NCBI GenBank assembly: GCA_025331565.1
Contig: JAFREQ010000030.1
Span: forward strand, 6,076,001 to 6,140,000
Reading direction: 5' to 3'
Source: Holacanthus passer
Taxonomy: Eukaryota > Chordata > Actinopteri > Pomacanthidae
Length of the DNA stretch: 64,000 bases
Shown here: positions 36,905 to 49,700 of the stretch, piece after piece
Layout: each line of letters starts with the position of its first letter
How positions within the stretch are numbered: position 1 is the stretch's first letter
The notes under the pieces: generated by a model
Told to the model about the DNA's origin: nothing
The model's database searches: none
The model's input: only the letters and a program-made list of their open reading frames with translations
Program-made: the position numbers and the translations under genes

Positions 36905-37510
36905 ACAAAAAAAGTCAAGTGTGTCTCACAGCAGATGCCATGGCCGTCAGGAGGCAGGTTCAGTATGACTCTCACATAAAAACGACAGGCTTTGTGGATC
37001 TTGGAGGCGTTGAGATCAGTGTGGTAAGTGAGGCCCTTGTGTTTATGCTCGTTGGACTGCAAGGTCACTGGAAGATACCCATACTCTTTATTAAGACATT
37101 GACACGAAACACTCAAAAGGTTTTGCTGCAGCATGCGTGGGAGGCACTTCATGAGCTAGGTATTTAAGTGCTATGTATGACAATGGATGGGCATTTATCC
37201 AACATCAGCGTGTCCACTATGCTTGGATGCCAGCAGCTGAATTCATCCACAGGGGAAGAGGTGTTTGAGATGATGGACCAATGTCACATGTTGAAACTGG
37301 CTAAGAACACGTACAGTTCCATCAATATATGTGAGATAGAGCCACATATCAGAGCTTAATGATGTACGAGAGGAGGAGGGTCTGCTGCCTGCTGCCAACA
37401 GCACCGAAAGAAAGCACATAAACTTTAGCACTCAGATGGTGAAGCTGAAGCCGGTCCTGACATTAAGCCAGTCTGTTGAAAATACTCTGTTCATGAAGCT
37501 TCAGGTCAAA
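36905..37510 (+). pseudogene. P-element (THAP9-type) transposase relic
   Basis: Frame 36919-37164 reads LTADAMAVRRQVQYDSH, GFVDLGG and ALVFMLVGLQGHWKIPI. After an in-frame TAA at 37165-37167 the same frame continues VLCMTMDGHLSNISVSTMLG and MMDQCHMLKLAKNTYSS to 37359. A frameshift then yields LNDVREEEGLLPA and KLKPVLTLSQSV up to about 37510. This is the P-element/THAP9 order: the D-x-M block with a catalytic Asp, GYVD/ALV/HWK.P strand, TxDG.xxN.SM block with the second Asp, DPCHMxKLxRN, and the LQ.EEGL...HI...KMKV.LA.QT.S.SV block. The THAP finger and the carboxy end are missing. At least one stop and one frameshift make it dead. Confidence 0.88.
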
Positions 37511-38724
37511 TATCCAACAGTTTATTGACATAATCCTTGATTAGTTCATTGGTACCTTTTTTAGTATTGTGAAAATATAATTCATGAGAAAATATGCAAC
37601 AATTATTTAATTAGTCCAACAGAAAATAAATCAGTTTTGAGAATTGGTTCATCTCTTTATTTAACATTTTCTGTTCCAAGCTTCTCAAAGTGTGAGAATA
37701 TGCTACTTTTCTCAGTCTTATATCATTCTAAATTTAATATCTTTTGGTTTTGGACTGTTGGTCACACAAAATAATACATTTAAAGGAGTCATCTTTGGCA
37801 CATGTGAATTATGATGTACTATTTCCTGGCACTATTCGATTAAATGATTAATCAATTAATAACTAAACTAACAGACAGATTAATCAATAATGAAAATAAT
37901 CTTTAGCTGCAGCCTTATTATGAAACCTGCCGAAGTGATTTTAGTGTGTCATAAATTTGATTGGCAATGAACATACATGGACTGTTGAAATTTGCAGTTG
38001 TGTTGGGAATGTTGCTGGTGTGGTGTTGGACCACAGGTCATGAGGCAGCTTTCATGGGATGTTTGCTGTAACAGCTTGGTTTGTGAATCTGTACCAGCAT
38101 CATTTTGTGATACTACCACCTGTTAACCTTGAAAAACAATGGAAGTCTGACGACTCTGAGCAAAGCTACAGTCAAGGTGATCCGCTCAGCAGAGCACTGC
38201 ATGTCTCTGGTCAACCGTGTTGTCAGAGCAAACATGGGTTTTGAAGATGTGTTTGATCTTCGTGACCGTATTGTTGAAACTCAGGATGGCATTGACAACC
38301 ATCACTTTCGCCTCATGCCTTTTGATCGTGAGAAGCTTTCCTAAGTTGAGGCAAGACCATGTGGCAAAAGTTCACAGTCTTCAATTGCAGTGTGGCAGCT
38401 TGAGAAGGACGCTGTGTGAAGCAGTGTTGTTGCAGGGTTATTGGAGAACTTCTCTGTCGTGACTTTGTGAGGGAATGTGTAAATCCTAAAGTGAATTTGT
38501 AGCTTTAGTTTGTTTCTGTGTCCAGACTCCCATGAGCCTGTATGACATTAGTCCACCAGTGCAAAGCATGTGCCTGACATTCTTTTAAGGCAAAACTGTG
38601 TTTTTAAAAGAAGAGATTCAAGCTAAATTTGTATCTTTCTTGTATAAACATGCAGCCTAAGTTTAAAATTTATTATACGTTTAAAAAGAAAATTTATTTT
38701 CACTCGTGTCCTGACCTTGGTTTT
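37511..38724. other. Between P-element relic and LINE tail; one orphan open frame
   Basis: AT-rich DNA, then a better-organised stretch at 38010-38470. The frame 38129-38344 (+, 71 codons) reads VIRSAEHCMSLVNRVVRANM and GFEDVFDLRDRIVETQDGID. It has protein-like composition but no family I can name and no clear splice sites. A further decayed transposase piece is likely. Confidence 0.35.
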
Positions 38725-39030
38725 CCAACATTTCCTAAACTTTATGATTCCGGGGTTGGCTCTATTCTATTTTATGCTGCAGAAGTATGGGGTTTTAAGG
38801 ACGCCCTTGACAGTAATGCTATCCAAAGCCGAGCCATGTGGTGCTTTCCAGGCGAACACAAATACACTGCTAAAGGGGCTCCTGAAGGGGACATGGGATG
38901 GGTGTCATGTCTTATAAAGTAGAGATGTGAAATAGTTGTGGAACCAGCTTGTTCAGTTGCAAGAGAAAAGGATCTTTGACTGGGAAAGAGCAGCTTTTCT
39001 TGATCAAGAGATGCTTCTGTAATATTTTCT
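38725..39030 (+). mobile_element. LINE reverse-transcriptase tail fragment
   Basis: Reads KLYDSGVGSILFYAAEVWGF, then KDALDSNAIQSRAMWCFPG, GDMGW, and, after a shift, LWNQLVQLQEKRIFDWE. LYD..V.P.L.Y..E.WGF, IQ..A.R.FLG.H, GDMGW and the final LWN.L...R....V..WD block are the region after the RT domain of non-LTR elements that I know from fish and corals. It is a different family from the one at 35930. 5'-truncated and shifted. Confidence 0.75.
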
Positions 39031-39929
39031 CTTCATAATTTACATCTTGTTTTCAGGAACAATTTGCAGTGTAATATTAAATTAGTCCACCAAAAACTAC
39101 CACAGATCCATGAGGAATAATGCAAAGCTCAGAAACTATGTTCAAATCAAAGAAGATTATCACACAGAACCTTAGATAACACTTCATTTAAAGAGAGGCC
39201 ATTTTTCATCCAGGAAGAAAAAACTATATAATTTAAAATTAATTACCTAGCCCAAGTTTATCTCAAATATGATAATTATAAAAGGGTTGTTGTAACTAAA
39301 ACGTTATTTTGATCTGAAAACACAGTTTTTTAATCAAACATTCTATATGTGACATTAGTCAGAAACCACGCTGCTTGAAAATTCAAATTGTGATTGTAAT
39401 TTATTTTGCCAGCATTCAGTGTTCATTTCAGCGTTCAGTCTCGTATATGTGTCTCGTGTATGTCACATCACTGTTTTGGTCACTCATGCCTACAGAGCAT
39501 GAGCAACAGGATGCTGACTGCAGTTTACATAACGGCCACCGGTGTCATTAATAACACCGATTTCTTTTCTCAAGTTAGTTCCTTTAAATATATAGAACAA
39601 AATCCATGATTTCCCAGGGGTAAAGTTCTGGGACAGAGCAAGAAGATTAAACAACTGAAGGTGAAAAAATAATGTTTAACAATAGAAAAAGCCACACAGA
39701 TGCAGCACAGTGTTCTGTGTCTATCCATGAAATCCTTTTAAATAATGTACACTGATCATTACATAGCCTACAGCATACAGAAGCACAAGAAATGGAAAAT
39801 GAGGACAATATGGTATGAGACCTTGATATAACCTTCAGTCAGTCAGTGCACTACCTTTTTACTTAATTAATCTATCTACTGTATAACATTAAACTAAGTG
39901 GTAGAAGGGAACTAAACATGAATACATAT

Positions 39930-40090
39930 GTAGTTAAGCACATTTCTGATGTACTTTCAGCACTACACTTTATTGTACTTTACACTATTACACCACTACT
40001 TTGTAGAGGGAAATATTATTTTCAATCCACTACAGTTAGTTAATTAGTTAGTTAGTTAGTTAGTTAATTAGTTAGTTAGTAGATTTATAT
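39930..40090 (+). repeat. 'AGTAC' MITE 5' fragment and (TTAG)n microsatellite
   Basis: Blocks 'gtactttacactattacacc' and 'gagggaaatattattttcaa' followed by 'tccactacag' match the 5' half of a common teleost MITE whose ends read CAGTGGTGGAA. It runs into a (TTAG)n tract at about 40034-40083 (with a few TTAA units). The 3' half of the same family is represented at 55590-55785 and 56120-56212. Confidence 0.65.
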
Positions 40091-40119
40091 TTTATATTTA
40101 AAAAGCATATATACATTTT

Positions 40120-40406
40120 TAAAATACAATGCCTTGCTGAAGGAAGGAACAAGTGGCTCCCTGCCTTTTAGCAGTGTCAGGTTGGGGCCCCTTGTCACTT
40201 TTCAAATGTCATATTTCCACTCTAAACCTCTCACATGGTTTCATTTACAAAAAAACCCAAAACAGTTTGACGCTGATAGAGGTCAAATGAAAAAAAAAAA
40301 AAAAAAATAGGAATTTGTGTATAAGAACCTTGTCATCATGTCACGACCCCTCAGATTTCTTTTGTGAATCTTTGGATGGGCTCGACCACCAGGTTGGGAT
40401 CCACTG
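40120..40406 (-). repeat. hAT-like MITE with CAGTGG end
   Basis: The right edge, read on the - strand from 40406, begins CAGTGGATCCCAACCTGG, a Charlie-like hAT terminus. A 'cacgacccctcag' block follows. An 18-A run sits inside at 40290-40307. A related fragment with the same end lies at 55500-55577. The left terminus is not clear. Confidence 0.55.
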
Positions 40407-42134
40407 GACTAAACCAATTTGCTCACATTGTTCACTGCTGCTCACAGTCATAAGATTAAGTTACTTAATGGAGCAGAGTATAATGTTTTTGACAGCAGTC
40501 AATCTAGAAACAAATTACAAATGAATAAATAATAAAACATTCTTATTTCACCTTAATTTGAAGATGTCGGTCATTGTTTATTATCTTTCGTTGAACCTGC
40601 TGGCACTCACATGGCCGCTGCTGCGAACACACCTGAGCACATACCGTTGCTACCACTGTTATGAATGACCCCAGTGTGGATCATATTATAATGTTTGTAT
40701 GGAACATAAGTGTCCTGGTTATTCATACGTGATTCTTACACAGTGGTGTGAGCAAATGCACTGCGGGGGGTCGCAGAATAAGTTGCAGTCAGCTGGTTAA
40801 TGACGACTGCGAGCCTCAGCCCCTGGTAGAATGACCCTCTGTGGAGTCTGACTCCTCTCAGCATGAGATGTTTACTGCAGACTGAGCAGTGGGGTTTCAT
40901 TTTAACAATCGGATGTGTGCGTAAGAGATGAATCATTAATTTTTTTTCTGTAAAACAGCTCTTCGGCTCCTCGGGCCTAAAATGGCTTGTGCATGTGGGT
41001 GACACAATAAACATTCCTGCAAATGTTGTCACGCTATTCCTATGATCTACAGGACGAGGTAATGCACCAAGACATGCAGCAATAAGTAAAGTGACAACAA
41101 GTAAACATGGATAGAAAAAAATAGTATCAAACTTTTAAGAAAAGTCTGCTTTGTGTGGTTTTATGAGGAACAAAATGCATTTGTTAGAGCTGAAGGATTC
41201 ACACCATGTGTTCTGATGAGTAACATTGAATGTAAACAGAAAGGATGTTTGTGTACAAGAAACCTCCACAGGGGACCTTTAAGTATAAGATTATTCCACC
41301 ACTGATCCTACATTATGCTTTGGGTGGTATTTAGCCAGAAATACATAATTTGTAGACTAAAAACACACAAAAATGGTTTTGTTTACTCCCCAGTGGACGA
41401 CAGAAATGTTTGTTTAACAGCCTTCCAAATTCAAATAATACTGAACAAACTGAGAAAGAACAAATGAAGGGAACATATTATTTGTCCTTTGCCAAATCTT
41501 GTATTCATATTAAAAAATCCCTTGTCTTGAATATAAGTATGGTCACAATTAAATATACTAAGCAACACTTCACCGATGGACTCGATGCTTCTGTGGACTC
41601 TAGTCTTTGAGTGCAATCGACCCAGATGTAAACAACAGTTCCATTTATTCTGGTGAACTGTCTCTGTTCTCATCTTCACAGTCAGGAAAATATGAGGGGA
41701 TTCGTAAAGCTAAAAGATTGTTTTACCTTTCACGCTGTTGTGTTAGTCAGCCCAGAGCATGTGTAGAAAAGCATATAATTGAAACAGCAGCAGTTTGGCA
41801 AGCAAAGTCTTCTGTTTGGTTTACATGGAAAAGAGTCTGTATAGTCAAATATTTGAGACTGTTAGTAATTCAAACTGTTTCTTTTATTTTCTTGGTAAAG
41901 GTCACTTGATACAATGCCAACTCTCTAACTCTGTTGAAATCATGAGGATTTCTCAGGCTTGACTTGTTAAAACTGCAGCACTCATGGATTCAATTCCATT
42001 ATTCTTTTACACATCTCTTTCATCTAGAGATTTATTTAACTTCAAACAAGCCTCATTTGAAGCTAATTAACAGTAACATGCAACAGCTACTACACTGCTA
42101 GAGTAATGCTTTTGCTGACTGCACTTCTACAGAT

Positions 42135-42170
<36 letters not shown>

Positions 42171-43339
42171 ACGGGATGTTGCCTGGGATGCTCCTCGAAA
42201 TACAAAATACGTCTCATCTAATTTTAACTGGGAATGAACAACTGGACATTATGATTTTACTGTACTGAAACAATTTATTTGGATTTTTGCTTTGAAAACT
42301 TGTATGTTAAAAAAACAAAACAAAAAAACAAAAACAAAAAACTACTGTAGATAGAATATTAGAGCCCAATTAAATCCCAGAGAAAATGACTGAATGAATT
42401 TACCATCTAATTATCTTTACTGACAATGGATCACACTGTGGAGAGCTCCTGTTGCTGAGATGTGCTCGACTTGCCAGATGAATAACAGATAAGAGATAAA
42501 AACCACTTCATTTTAATCTAACAGGGCCATATCTTCTTAATTCTAACACAAATTACTCACAAATTACAGCATCCATTAAATATGCAAAAAAGGCCTTTTG
42601 TTTTTAAATTCATGTTTTCGTTTTTCCTACATTTTTGCAGAGAGAGATGTGTTTTGTCCAACAGGTCTTTCAAATTAAATGAGAAAATACCTTGTTGATA
42701 CACACTGTGAGAACAACTCATACACACACTTTTTAATCTGTCAAAAATAAAACCAAGCACAAATACAATTTTTGGTTTAGGTTTATAAAAAACTTGACTA
42801 CCTGATTGACATTAGTTCTCTTCATTGTCATGTTTGCAATAATAAACACTTTGCTATGGTCAGGGAACAAGTGCAGTCATGGTTAACAGAAACCAAAGTT
42901 GTCTTTGAGTAGGAAACAAGAAAGTGTCTCCAGTGTTGTTCCGATGTCTTGTTGACAAAATGATGTCACTTAACTTCCACCTTTTGGGGAACTAGCTGAA
43001 ACAGCTGATGGAGGACTTTGGAGGTCAGTAGAGTTGCTGGCTCTGAGTAAAGCTTAATGTGGTGCTTACACAAGTGGGTCTCATAGCACCAGGGTAAACT
43101 ACAAGATTTGTTCATTTCCTTTTGTACATGGAAATAAACATTTTTTAACCTTTTAAGAAGTGAAACTCATTCTGAAACAAGATTTTCTAAACTTAATGTA
43201 CAAGTTATTTTCATCCCACATTCAGCAAACCTACAAGGGTAATAGACAAATTTGCTATACTAATATATTATTTAAAACTAACTATGAAACAAAGTCAGTA
43301 TTATATTTGCAGATAAATCACATCAGTAAATAAAATTTT
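40407..43339. other. Intergenic, with (AC)n microsatellite at 42135-42165
   Basis: AT-rich, no gene recognised. Contains a clean (AC)n run at 42135-42165 and an A-rich 'aaacaaaacaaaaaaac' patch at about 42311-42345. The frames at 40736-41032 (-), 41410-41679 and 41607-41909 carry no motif. Confidence 0.55.
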
Positions 43340-44130
43340 AAAGAAATGTTTGAAGTTTTGTTGAGAAAGCTATATAGGGAGAGCAATGCAAACTATCAAG
43401 TATTTATGGAACTATTTAATTAAACTTTCAACTATTTTCTGCTGGTTACTCGTTCTGATGATAGTGGAGAAAAAATATAATTATCCTTGGTTTTCTGCTG
43501 GATTCAAAAAACGCTCCATAATAGAAAAACAAATTACAGCAAAATATATTGCATGGCTAACTACCTTAAATTTAATTTCTTACAAATATTACAAAGAAAA
43601 ACACATTTGTCACCTCAGAGCAGCCAAAAAAAGTTCTTCAGTGGCCAGTTTACAAAATCTGAAAGCAATTTCAAGGCCACATGGAAAATGATGAAATGAG
43701 CTCTTACAAAGAAAAAAAGGTCTCCTTACAATTTCCTTTAACCTTTACAAATGGAAGTTCTACTCTCACGGATTCCTTTTGATGCAGGTTGTAGGTTCAA
43801 TGATTTCTTTTCAAGTGTTGGTGCATCTCTTGTTAGCAAGACAGCTGATACAAAAATGAATCAATTCGATTATATAAAGGGGTCTTTGCCCATCTTTTAG
43901 TAATTCTGATCAGCCTGAGGAGTTGAGTAATACTGTATTAAAATTTAAAATATCAGCTCTGGGTCATGATGGAGTTTGCACCTCTCTAATCAAAGAAGTC
44001 ATGACTCCTATTATTGAGCCTTTAATATTCATTTTTACATTATTCATGGGAAAAATGTAGACTACATTAAAAACTTACAAAATAGCATCCAGTTTCAATG
44101 GTACCAAGATTTTGGAAAAAAATACCGTAA
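43340..44130 (+). mobile_element. CR1/L2-group LINE relic, linker and RT start
   Basis: Frame 43386-43691 includes KKYNYPWFSAGFKKRSIIEK and a later block YYKEKHICHLRAAKK, then MMK. The next pieces read FNDFFSSVGASLVSKTAD, and then LKFKISALGHDGVCTSLIKE followed by VMTPIIEPLIFIFTLFMG. PWF...L......K.....YK..L..I.R.AK, F..FF..VG..L, and L...KS.G.DGI...LIK.....I..PL..IFN are the linker between the endonuclease and RT and the first RT motifs in these LINEs. Multiple stops and shifts, and the catalytic YADD is absent. Confidence 0.75.
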
Positions 44131-44289
44131 AAAAAAGAAAACAAAACAAATAAGAAGGGCAGTCGGAGAGCAGAGACCTCCATAGTTCACTCTTCTATGA
44201 TATGTGAATGTGTAAGTGCAACCGCTAGGTACGTCTATTTACAAAACTATTAGAATGATGTCAAAGTAGGCTTGTGCCAGGCTGAAGCC

Positions 44290-44545
44290 TCGTCATCTCA
44301 GCCTGTGAATGTAGATTGTGATATGGAGTCATTGTATTTCTACATGTTTTGTCATTATTAATCTTTACTACCATCGACTGGATTTTGCCTGTTTTGATGT
44401 ATGGCATTTCTTTTCCCAAGGTCCAATGCCCTATCTCACAATGTTAACGAAAGTGAAAAAACATATCTGTCATGTGATTCAATCTGATCCAAAATGTAAT
44501 GGGTTCTTCCTTGGCCCATGCCATGCTCTTCCAAGTTTCATGAAA
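44290..44545 (+). repeat. Dispersed repeat with 'ccaaaatgtaatgggttctt' core
   Basis: Blocks 'aaggtccaatgccctatctc', 'acaatgttaacgaaagtgaa', 'ccaaaatgtaatgggttctt' and 'caagtttcatgaaaatagga' match a repeat common in fish whose consensus ends in 'agtagtttttgcgtaatcc'. The preceding 'gagagcagagacctccatag' at about 44168 may belong to it. Confidence 0.55.
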
Positions 44546-44549
44546 ATAG

Positions 44550-45098
44550 GACCAGTAGTTTGTCATGCCAACATGCTCATGTTAAGCAGGTATAATGCAC
44601 CATTCTCATCATATTAATTTTGCATGTTAGCATGCTAACATTTGCTAATTAGCTCTGAAAACAAAGTAAGGCTGAGGCTGATGGGACTGTCTTTAGTTTT
44701 GCACATATTTGGTCAAATACCAAAATATTGGACAAATTAAAAATTTTGACCTGCTGATGGCGCCAGATGATAAAAAGAGATAAACAAAGTTAGTACAACG
44801 ATGTGAACAGGAATTATTAAACCAAAGTTCATGGCAATGCCTCCAATATTTCTCAGGCTATTTCAGTGAAAACAACATGAATGTGAATCTCATGGTGGCA
44901 CAAGAGGAAAAGTCAAGGGATCACCAAAGTCAGTCGGCTTCATCATCTGGAAACCTTGAATATCTGTACGAAATTGTGCCCCGATCCATCCAGTAGATGT
45001 TGAAGTACATTTCAATTCAATTCAAGTCAAATTCATCCTCTGGGGACAATGGATAAACCTGATTTCATGGCAGTTTATCCCATAATTGCCAAGATTTT

Positions 45099-45139
<41 letters not shown>

Positions 45140-45240
45140 ATCAAATAGTTGTGATATTTCAGTCAAAACCATCAAATAGCTGGACCAACAAACTGGACCA
45201 ACAAACTGACAGACAGTGCCTGGAGCATGGCTATAAGCAG
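44550..45240 (-). repeat. Teleost repeat family A, - copy, interrupted by (AC)n
   Basis: Blocks 'tgcatgttagcatgctaaca', 'gctgaggctgatgggactgt', 'ggtcaaataccaaaatattg' and 'ttttgacctgctgatggcgc' are the complement of family A. It resumes at about 45135 with 'tccatcaaatagttgtgata'. An (AC)n microsatellite at 45102-45135 sits within it. A 16-bp duplication 'ctggaccaacaaa' lies at 45180-45205. Confidence 0.7.
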
Positions 45241-45884
45241 GTTTGAGATGCTGTAAGGACGTGTTATTGACAATAAAGGCAGCAGCATCACAGGATGTGA
45301 CTTGTGGAGGCTACTGATCTGCATCCCATGTGAGTGTATACAGTATATGCTGGGGAGCACTGGATGCTATTTATACGGCATCATGTATGCAAGCTCATGC
45401 CAGCTACATTTCCTGTGACACTGTAAGATAGAAGATACATGTCAGTAAATTATGTATATCCAGTTAACCTGGTTTGGCAGTCTGATGAGCTCCAGATTGA
45501 AGCCGCAACCATGTTGATATGTGAATACGGGAGGCCGTGTTTCCCATTTCCTGCTATGTATGAAAAAGCAGCCACAGGTGACGAGAGATGGGAATGGAGA
45601 TGTGTGAATTAGTTCAGAAGCCAACAGGTCTGAAGTCTGATTCTAATTTGAGATGCTGAGCTTTCCTCGCCTCTTTCTCTAGGCCTCTTCCATCACCACA
45701 ACGTGTGAGTGTTTGTGTTATTATATACAACCATAACCACATAACCATAACCACACCCATCAGATGTGGGTCAGTTAATACTTGTCAGCCAACAGGTGGA
45801 AAAACATCCTCAGATTGAGTTTGCACCAGCTCAGTGAGGCTGTAGACACAGCAATGCTTTGAGCTAAATGTTGATAAAATACAC

Positions 45885-46350
45885 ATTTATTCATTCCACA
45901 GTGGGGAAATTTGCAAATGTTCATCAGGTATAATGTTTGTTTATGTTTACCATCGTAGCTTAGCTTGTTCAAAGGCTGATAAAATTGTCAGTATTGGACA
46001 AATAAAAATTTTGACCTGATGAAGGCAATATATGAAAGTTAAAGGATTACCAAAGTCAGTACAGTCCATCCAACCATGAATATCTGAACCACATTTTATG
46101 GCCATTCATCCCGGAATTGTTGAGACATTTCAGTAAAAACTACATACCAATCTCAAGGTGGCAGACAAAAAGGAAAAGAAAGAAGTATAAATGTCTCTAT
46201 CAAATGTTTTGCCAGTCCATCCAGCATGCTGTGGTATTTCACCAAATGTTCCTCTATCACACTGCTGGTGTCTGTACAAAATCCTACAGCAGTCCATCAC
46301 ATCGTTTGTTGAGATATTTCAGCCTGGACTGACTGAACGACACACATTGC
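45885..46350 (-). repeat. Repeat fragments: 'cacagtggggaaat' and family A (-)
   Basis: Bases 45885-45925 share 'tttattcattccacagtggg' with the repeat at 22707. Bases 45980-46350 carry family A blocks on the - strand ('tattggacaaataaaaattt', 'ttgacctgatgaaggc', 'gttgagatatttcagcctgg'). No gene is present. Confidence 0.65.
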
Positions 46351-46653
46351 CTTTCTCTGGAGGCAAAAAACACCTGTGAAGGGATGCTTTGAAAGTGTGT
46401 GAACCACTGACCTGACGGAATGGCAGATCCACTTATTTCATTAAATAGATAATGAGAAATATCTCTGCACTTGTCATAACTTTTATTCAAAATATCTACA
46501 GCGGCTATAAAATGTTCCACACTTTTGCTTTTGCTAAAGTGAACAACTAAACCATTTTATAAATTTAGATGTGTTAATATTATAAAATAATAACAGTTCC
46601 CGATTAGCACTGCTAAAAACACAAACTCTTGCTTATTCAATTGCCAGGTATTA

Positions 46654-46655
<2 letters not shown>

Positions 46656-46702
<47 letters not shown>
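46656..46702 (+). repeat. (GT)n microsatellite
   Basis: Uninterrupted GT dinucleotide run of about 23 units, seen directly. Confidence 0.97.
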
Positions 46703-46703
<1 letters not shown>

Positions 46704-49700
46704 ACCATGGTTGACACTCCCTGCTGAAGGGAGGATCAGAGGGATGAAGCAGATGTCTTTGTGCAGGTGAGATCAACAGGGAGTCTGACCATCTGTGTCC
46801 ATCAGAATCCTGTTCACAAACTGTCCTCAGTTTTTTCACAGGTTTATTGAGACAGTTTTCTTTGACGGGTCAACCAGCTGGGCTTTAAAGACTTGACACA
46901 ATACAACCATTGAGAGAGCTTCACTTGCTATCAATAACTCAATCAATATCTGTAGTTGACCTTCAGCTGCATATAATGAATGTGTTAACAGTGGCACTTG
47001 TCAATCAGTCAATGTGAAAACAAAATCTACACAAAACTGGCCGCGTCATTTTTTTGTACATATGAAAGTTTTTCTTTTTAATGAGATGAAATGAATCACT
47101 TTTAAAAAGCATTATGCAAATACAACAAAACACAAGAAGAGACTGAATAGAAAAGGAAATAATGGGCACACGTTTTCATGTAATTACTTATGACAAGAAG
47201 CAAATCACACTTTACTCAAACCTTCCGCTCTCAGCTTTGGACTTCCTTCTGTTAAATAGCTTCGCTGTGTTTCATTAAAATAACAGGACATCTCGTCAGG
47301 AAGCAGGCTATTGTATCAACCTTCACAATGGGAAACAGGTCCTGAAAGGGAGAGCGCCACTGACAAGTAATTTTTAGCTTTATTCCAAGGATTTATGTCA
47401 CTGCCTTTATGCAGGGAACTTGATAAAAATGTGCCACAGCAAAATTCAATGTTGACTCAAAATTCAATGTTGAAAAAAATGATTTAACACTGTCAGAATC
47501 ACAATGGACTTTTTAAAAAGATGATCAAAATCCACCAGAACCAGAGATATCATCTATTTTATTATATTTCACATTCCCCACAATGCAACTCAACCACCAA
47601 GACTTTGATTGGAGATTCTGGCGTGTTATGCCAGCAGACATGAGGAGCAGGCTACAGAGGTCTGGTGAACTCACTCCTTTCTAACTTCACACCCCCAGGT
47701 TTTCTGTGACATCACTTGATTTAATCTGTGAACAGGCTTTGATTTGTAAAATCAGTGTTGTTTCCCTTTAACACAGTCAAGCGAACATATTTGCACCATC
47801 AGCTCTTATTCTTATTCTGAACATATTTTGTCACACAGCTTATGTTCTGACAGAGCAAAGTTATATAAACTCGGATGAAAGCAACACAGAAAACCTTCAT
47901 CCATTACGGACACTCTACATTCCCTCAAAGGTCAGAGCTTTTAAGATGGTTTGCAATTGATCAAATGTTAATGTGTCAAAGCTCACCAAAGTTGGACACC
48001 ACACAGACACAGCATGCTAATTTACTCCTTACTTTACCTCCTTACTCTTTTTAAACGTATTATTTAAATGTTATCCAAAGCTCTTATTCTAATAGCTGAA
48101 AAGAAAAAGAAAGGAAAAAGAAACAATGGTGTCATGTGTGAAAGTGTGACAGTCTGTTCCCCTCAGCACTGATTGGTAAAAGTCAGTGTTACCCTGACCA
48201 TAGCTATTCCCCAAAAATAAAAGAAAAAGAACGTATCACACTGTCTTTCTCATACTCTGCAGGGATGGAGTCCAAAACAATGGCTGTCAGAACCAAACAC
48301 AGCAGCTCAGGAAATTGCAGTCCAACTGTGTGAGAATCACACAATCAAGCAGCCGCTTGTTTCGGCTTAGTTAGATCTGGCAAAATTGTTGCCACTCACA
48401 GAGTCAAGAAATGCCGTAGCCTCAGTGACATCCTAAAATTTGTGTGGCTTGCCAGCTCAACCGAGGATTGAACAGAATAGCACTCTATTCAGAAGAGGTA
48501 GTATGTTGCTTTGTTGTAATGGAAAGCAAAAATGATGAAGCCATCTTGACTTTATGTTTCCTGGACTTTGAAATTTGGAGTTTGATTACCCTCATAATAT
48601 GAGTTTGTTCATCCAAAGATCAGATATTAGATATGCAAAACATATTCAAATCATAGTCGATGACAAACTTGCTAAATCAGGGCATTAGTTTTATGGAATT
48701 ATGCTCCCACCATCACCTCCACAGCCCCTTCAGTGTTCAGTAGTTTTAATGAAATATAGCAGAGTGAAATGAGTGAAATGTCTGAAATGTATCATACACT
48801 ATACTTTAAGTAGCATCTTCTTACTTTCGTTCCATATTGTCTTCATTGTTGTTTTTCTCACTATGTTGTCACCTCAGTGGACACTTCCAGCACACAATTT
48901 GGCACAAAATACATATTGCACAACAGACATTAATTGATGGAATATTTATGTTTTGTTTTGGGTTGATTTTGTTGGTTTGTATTATTTACATTTATCTTTT
49001 GCATGTCTGATTTGCTCTGCATGTTAGTTTGCTTTGTTTTGCTTTGCATATATTTTTGTATTGATGCCAACGACTAATGATGAATTGTCTTCATCTGTGC
49101 ACCTTTTGAGTAAAACCTGGAAGGCATCGATCCCAGGGCCTGGCACGAAAGAAGGACGAGGAAGACTATGGAAAAGATTGCGGCTTAGCACCACAAGAGG
49201 AGAAAGACGGAGGTGCAGAGTAAGCGCTACGCTGTGCCCTGCAGTTCACTGCAGTTCAGCTGAGGATCAGGCGTGAGTCCGATGTGCATCTCTGTGGGGC
49301 AGCCATGAGGAGAGGGCTCAGCAGTAGATAGCAACGTGAGTCATGAGAATTGTTCGCATCAAAGTCAGCCAGCCAAAAGAAGAGTGAGGTGAGCCAGCTG
49401 ACCAGCCAGAGTGTTACTGCTGTGATGATGGAGGCACCGGGCACAGCACAAAGCTTTTTAGATCATTTTACTGAACCTGGTCTTTTTAGAACCTAATAGA
49501 TGCTTGATTTGAAAAGAGTCTGTGTGCTTGGAGTTCGACTTCACAAGTGGAATTGGTTTTAGTCAGTCTTATTTTAAATGTATTAAATGTATGTTCAATT
49601 ATTTATTATTTGAATATACATGTTTAAATTCACCCGTTGGTCTATGCCACATATACTCTACAATATCCTAGACAATATTTAACAAGGGGGATGATTTTTT

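Noticed and set aside
40034..40083. (TTAG)n tract as a telomeric or CRISPR-like array
   Set aside because: Simple tetranucleotide microsatellite without spacers. CRISPR arrays are not expected in vertebrate DNA.
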